NCBI GenBank assembly: GCA_027293245.1
Contig: JAPUFZ010000395.1
Location: 1 to 8,557 of the forward strand
Direction: 5' to 3'
DNA: 8,557 nt
From: Gammaproteobacteria bacterium
GTDB taxonomy: Bacteria > Pseudomonadota > Gammaproteobacteria > GCA-001735895
Shown: positions 5,864-8,557 of the stretch, piece by piece
How positions within the stretch are numbered: the stretch's first letter is position 1
Layout: each line of letters opens with the position of its first letter
Program-made: the position numbers and the translations under genes
Notes under the pieces: model-generated
Database searches by the model: none
Seen by the model: only the letters and a program-made list of their open reading frames with translations
Told to the model about the DNA's origin: nothing

Positions 5864-7258
5864 ATGTCTGAAATAACCACCCGCGTGGCAGAACTCAGCC
5901 AGCGTGTAGAAGACCTGAAAGTACCGCCACACTCGCTCGAAGCCGAACAATCGGTAATCGGTGGTCTCATGCTAGACAACCGTGCATGGGATGAAATCGC
6001 CGATATTATCAACGAACAGGATTTCTATCGACACGATCATGCACTCATACTGCGTGCGATCAGTGCCCTCGCCGAGGACGGGCAACCCTATGATATCGTC
6101 ACCGTATCCGAATGGATCGGCGCCAGGGGAGACCTCGATTCCATCGGTGGCCTGGCTTATTTGAGCATACTCGCGAATGACACCCCAACCGCGGTCAATA
6201 TCAAGGCCTATGCCAACATTGTGCGCGAATATTCGGTGTTGAGAAGCCTGATTCAGGTCGGCAACGAAATCTCGGCCAGTGCCTACCACTCCGATGGCAG
6301 ACCCAGCAAGGAACTGATTGACGAGGCTGAACGAAAAGTCTTCCTCATTGCCGAGCAAGGTGCCGGTAACCGGCAGGGATTTGAAGCGATCAATGAATTA
6401 CTCGGTCGGGCCGTTAAACGCGTCGAAGAGATGTATCGAAGTGATACCGCACTCACTGGCATCGCAACCGGCTTCACCAAATTTGACGAAAAAACCTCTG
6501 GGTTACAAAAATCCGACCTGATTATCGTCGCCGGCCGTCCGTCGATGGGAAAGACCAGTTTTGCAATGAACCTGGCCGAACATGCCGCCCTCAATAACGA
6601 TCATTCAGTTGCCGTATTCAGTATGGAGATGCCTGGGGAGCAACTGGCATTACGCATGATGTCGTCTCTGGGTCGAATCGATTCGCACAATCTACGCACC
6701 GGTAAACTGGATGACCATGACTGGCCGAGGCTCATCTCATCGGTCAATATGTTATCGAAGGCGAAGCTGTTTATCGATGATACGGCGGCCTTGAACCCAA
6801 CCGAACTACGCGCACGCACACGGCGCCTGAAACGAGAGCATGGACTCGACCTGGTAATCGTCGACTATCTGCAACTCATGCAGGTTGGCGGTACGACTGA
6901 AAACAGGGCAACCGAAATTTCTGAAATCTCGAGGTCGCTGAAAGCGCTGGCGAAGGAATTGCAAGTACCGATAGTCGCGCTATCGCAGTTGAATCGAAGT
7001 GTAGAGCAGCGCCCGGATAAGCGCCCGGTCATGTCAGACCTGCGTGAATCGGGCAGTATCGAGCAAGATGCGGACGTCATCCTGTTTATTTATCGAGACG
7101 AAGTCTATAACCCTGACAGCCCGGACAAGGGAACCGCAGAAATCATCATACGCAAGCAACGCAATGGCCCCATCGGCTCGGTACGCCTGTCGTTCCTGGG
7201 CCAGTACACCCGTTTCGAAAATCTTGCGCACGATGACTACGGGGGACAGTTTGGATAG
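5864..7258 (+). CDS. dnaB: Replicative DNA helicase DnaB
   Basis: DnaB is the hexameric 5'-3' helicase that unwinds DNA at the fork and works with primase. The 464-residue protein (471 in E. coli) has an N-terminal helical domain (about 20-125, with KVPPHSLEAEQSVIGGLMLDN at 19-39), a linker, and a RecA-type ATPase domain (about 195-455). Walker A is GRPSMGKT (224-231, K230); FSMEM (252-256) carries the likely catalytic E255; Walker B is VIVDYLQLM (331-339, D334). SQLNRSVEQRPDKRP (374-388), SDLRESGSIEQDADVI (391-406) and KQRNGPIG (431-438, with likely arginine finger R433) are all intact. No intein interrupts these motifs, although DnaB is a frequent intein host. The ribosome binding site before ATG 5864 is weak. 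The N-terminus MSEITTRVAELSQRVEDL matches family length, so this start is kept. Its 3' end overlaps alr. Confidence 0.97.
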   Translation: MSEITTRVAELSQRVEDLKVPPHSLEAEQSVIGGLMLDNRAWDEIADIINEQDFYRHDHALILRAISALAEDGQPYDIVTVSEWIGARGDLDSIGGLAYLSILANDTPTAVNIKAYANIVREYSVLRSLIQVGNEISASAYHSDGRPSKELIDEAERKVFLIAEQGAGNRQGFEAINELLGRAVKRVEEMYRSDTALTGIATGFTKFDEKTSGLQKSDLIIVAGRPSMGKTSFAMNLAEHAALNNDHSVAVFSMEMPGEQLALRMMSSLGRIDSHNLRTGKLDDHDWPRLISSVNMLSKAKLFIDDTAALNPTELRARTRRLKREHGLDLVIVDYLQLMQVGGTTENRATEISEISRSLKALAKELQVPIVALSQLNRSVEQRPDKRPVMSDLRESGSIEQDADVILFIYRDEVYNPDSPDKGTAEIIIRKQRNGPIGSVRLSFLGQYTRFENLAHDDYGGQFG

Positions 7259-8345
7259 TCATGGAGTTAATCGCCATGCACGGATCAGCATTGATCTCGA
7301 AGCCATTCGTCACAATTATCGCTTACTAAAGGAAACCTCGGGCAACAATCGCCTGATCGCGGTCATCAAGGCCGACGCCTACGGTCATGGTGCGATTGAA
7401 GTGGCTAAAGCGCTACCCCGGGCCGATGCTTTCGCGGTAGCCACTACCGGCGAAGCGGTGGCATTGAGAAAGGCCGGGATCAAACAGAAAATCCTGGTTT
7501 TGGGTAGCTTCTTGCGTGCCCAGGAGTTGCAGGACTGCATCGACAACCAGCTCGATCCGGTGATTCATCATCAAACCCACCTCGATCTTCTAAAAAACAA
7601 TCCACATCTCAGTGGCTTACAGGTCTGGGTCAAGATTGATACAGGCATGGGACGGTTGGGCTATGCACTGGAAACTGTAGCCGCCGTGATCGAACAACTC
7701 AACCAGGCAAAGACATTGGGACAAGTGCGGTTAATGACCCATCTGGCTATCGCCGATGATGTCGAAAACCCTTTTACCAGCCGGCAAATCGATGCGGTAA
7801 AGGCGCTTCAACTAGACGATTACGAGTGGGCTATCGCCAATTCAGCGGGCATTCTGGCCTGGCCCAGTACGCACAAAGCCTGGGTGCGGGCGGGGATAGC
7901 CATGTATGGTATTAATCCACTGTCCAATCGAAATAAAAACCCGCCAGGCCTGAAACCAGCGATGCAAATGAAAACCTCGGTACTAGCGGTTAACCAGCAC
8001 CGCAAGGGCGATTTGATCGGTTATGGCAATACCTATACCTGTAACAAAGATATGACCATCGCCGTGATTGCAGCGGGTTATGCAGACGGATACCCGCGCC
8101 ACAAGATCGATACAGCGCAGGTTTTAATTAACGCACAGCTGTGTAATATCGTCGGGCGCATATCGATGGACATGATAACTGTCGATGTCAGCGCACTCGA
8201 ATCCACCAATGTCGACGATGAAGTCATCCTCTTTGGAGAATCTCCGCAAGCCAATGATATCGCCGATTGTTCAGAAACCATCGCCTACGAGATTTTTTGT
8301 AATGTCGGCGCGCACGCGCAAAGAGAATATCTCAATAAAGCCTAA
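7233..8345 (+). CDS. alr: Alanine racemase (PLP-dependent, biosynthetic type)
   Basis: Alr interconverts L- and D-alanine in the cytoplasm and so supplies D-alanine for peptidoglycan. From ATG 7233 the protein has 370 residues: a PLP-binding TIM barrel followed by a beta-strand domain. The PLP lysine is K46 in AVIKADAYGHG; KIDTGMGRLG lies at 134-143, and VRAGIAMYG (218-226) carries R219, which contacts the PLP ring nitrogen in the family. The second catalytic base is Y264 in IGYGNTY, and AGYADGYPR (281-289) and SMDM (311-314) are conserved. The start is uncertain. ATG 7233 overlaps dnaB by 26 nt and has no clear ribosome binding site. TTG 7251 (364 aa) has GGGGGA (7241-7246) just before it and overlaps by 8 nt. 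The conserved part begins at RISIDLEAI, after both. The frame stays open back to 7044, but that stretch is antiphase dnaB. Being next to dnaB favours alr over the catabolic dadX. Confidence 0.93.
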   Translation: MTTGDSLDSHGVNRHARISIDLEAIRHNYRLLKETSGNNRLIAVIKADAYGHGAIEVAKALPRADAFAVATTGEAVALRKAGIKQKILVLGSFLRAQELQDCIDNQLDPVIHHQTHLDLLKNNPHLSGLQVWVKIDTGMGRLGYALETVAAVIEQLNQAKTLGQVRLMTHLAIADDVENPFTSRQIDAVKALQLDDYEWAIANSAGILAWPSTHKAWVRAGIAMYGINPLSNRNKNPPGLKPAMQMKTSVLAVNQHRKGDLIGYGNTYTCNKDMTIAVIAAGYADGYPRHKIDTAQVLINAQLCNIVGRISMDMITVDVSALESTNVDDEVILFGESPQANDIADCSETIAYEIFCNVGAHAQREYLNKA

Positions 8346-8352
8346 AATTGAC

Positions 8353-8381
8353 TGGAAAACTCGCAGCATAATCCGTAGAAT
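8353..8381 (+). promoter_or_regulatory. Probable promoter of the tRNA-Arg gene
   Basis: TGGAAA (8353-8358, four of six consensus) and TAGAAT (8376-8381, five of six) are spaced by 17 bp. A GC-rich discriminator, CGCGCC (8382-8387), follows, as is usual for stable-RNA promoters. A better -35, TTGACT (8348-8353), is also present, but it is 22 bp from the same -10 and 13 bp from CATAAT (8367-8372), so neither spacing works well. The tRNA 5' end lies about 8 nt after the expected start site. Confidence 0.5.
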
Positions 8382-8395
8382 CGCGCCTTCACAAT

Positions 8396-8472
8396 GCGCC
8401 TGTAGCTCAGTTGGATAGAGTACTCGGCTACGAACCGAGCGGTCGGGAGTTCGAATCTCTCCAGGCGCGCCA
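8396..8472 (+). tRNA. tRNA-Arg, anticodon ACG
   Basis: A complete 77-nt cloverleaf can be drawn. The acceptor stem pairs GCGCCTG (8396-8402) with CAGGCGC (8462-8468), the discriminator is G8469, and CCA is encoded (8470-8472). The D arm holds GCTCAGTTGGATAGAGT. The anticodon stem is CTCGG with CCGAG, enclosing the loop CTACGAA, so the anticodon is ACG. The T arm is GGGAG, TTCGAAT, CTCTC with one G-U pair. A34 is normally deaminated to inosine by TadA, so this tRNA reads CGU, CGC and CGA. It follows alr after 50 nt and has its own promoter-like sequence. Confidence 0.97.
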
Positions 8473-8475
8473 CCC

Positions 8476-8506
8476 TCCGGTGCGCCGGATCGGCACATCC
8501 CTGTGC
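8476..8506 (+). other. Two small hairpins 3' of the tRNA
   Basis: TCCGG (8476-8480) pairs with CCGGA (8485-8489) over a TGCG loop, and GCACA (8493-8497) pairs with TGTGC (8502-8506) over a TCCC loop. They begin 3 nt after the tRNA CCA end and could define the 3' trailer of the precursor or help termination, but no T-run follows either. CGGCAC also repeats at 8491-8496 and 8511-8516. The remaining sequence to the window end shows no coding signal that I can support. Confidence 0.35.
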
Positions 8507-8557
8507 TACACGGCACCAAATAATCCAACTATCCTATAGAGTTATGCCAGCTAAACC

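Noticed and set aside
5972..6358. Minus-strand frame of 128 codons opposite dnaB
   Set aside because: It overlaps the conserved DnaB N-terminal domain, has no recognisable motif, and fits chance open frames in GC-balanced coding sequence.
7044..7232. 5' extension of the alr frame by 63 codons
   Set aside because: It lies wholly within dnaB in another frame and shows no racemase similarity; family length and the conserved RISIDLEAI start fit ATG 7233 or TTG 7251.
5864..7258. Possible intein or insertion in dnaB
   Set aside because: Walker A, Walker B, the RESGSIEQDAD region and the arginine-finger motif run without interruption and total length is normal.
8271..8528. Minus-strand frame of 85 codons with a GEIRTPDRSVRSRVLYPTEL-like peptide
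   Set aside because: It is the antisense translation of the tRNA-Arg gene plus the end of alr. This peptide type is a known artefact in protein databases.
1..8557. CRISPR arrays, insertion sequences or a novel defence or mobile system
   Set aside because: I saw no regularly spaced repeats, transposase frames or inverted-repeat-bounded segments; nearly the whole window is explained by conserved core genes.

Overview
The window reads as ordinary core chromosome of a gammaproteobacterium. The evidence is the gene order rnr-rlmB, then rpsF-rpsR-(DUF2232-like membrane gene)-rplI, then dnaB-alr, all on the plus strand, together with close similarity to recalled E. coli and Pseudomonas proteins. 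There is no priB between rpsF and rpsR and there is a membrane protein gene between rpsR and rplI, which fits Pseudomonas-like or other non-enteric gammaproteobacteria better than enterics. I cannot assign a genus.

Layout. Positions 3-230 hold the last 75 codons of a gene resembling the C-terminus of DUF6036-type nucleotidyltransferase-like proteins. After a 113-nt gap come rnr (RNase R) and, 4 nt later, rlmB (23S rRNA Gm2251 2'-O-methyltransferase). A good promoter-like sequence lies across the rlmB 3' end and should drive the ribosomal protein operon: rpsF (bS6, with an unusually long acidic tail), rpsR (bS18), a polytopic membrane protein of unknown function, and rplI (bL9). A strong intrinsic terminator closes this operon at 5760-5786. 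A second unit holds dnaB (replicative helicase) and alr (alanine racemase), whose ends overlap. A short gap with a promoter-like sequence leads to a complete tRNA-Arg(ACG) with encoded CCA. The final 85 nt hold two small hairpins and no gene that I can see.

How the genes fit together. rnr and rlmB pair RNA decay and quality control with rRNA modification. rpsF, rpsR and rplI make three ribosomal proteins; bS6 and bS18 bind each other on the 30S platform. dnaB unwinds the replication fork, and alr supplies D-alanine for peptidoglycan.

I found no mobile element, CRISPR array, defence system or clearly new system. The points most worth a second look are the extended bS6 tail, a possible S6:S18-type leader hairpin before rpsF, the membrane protein inside the ribosomal operon, and the truncated nucleotidyltransferase-like gene upstream of rnr.
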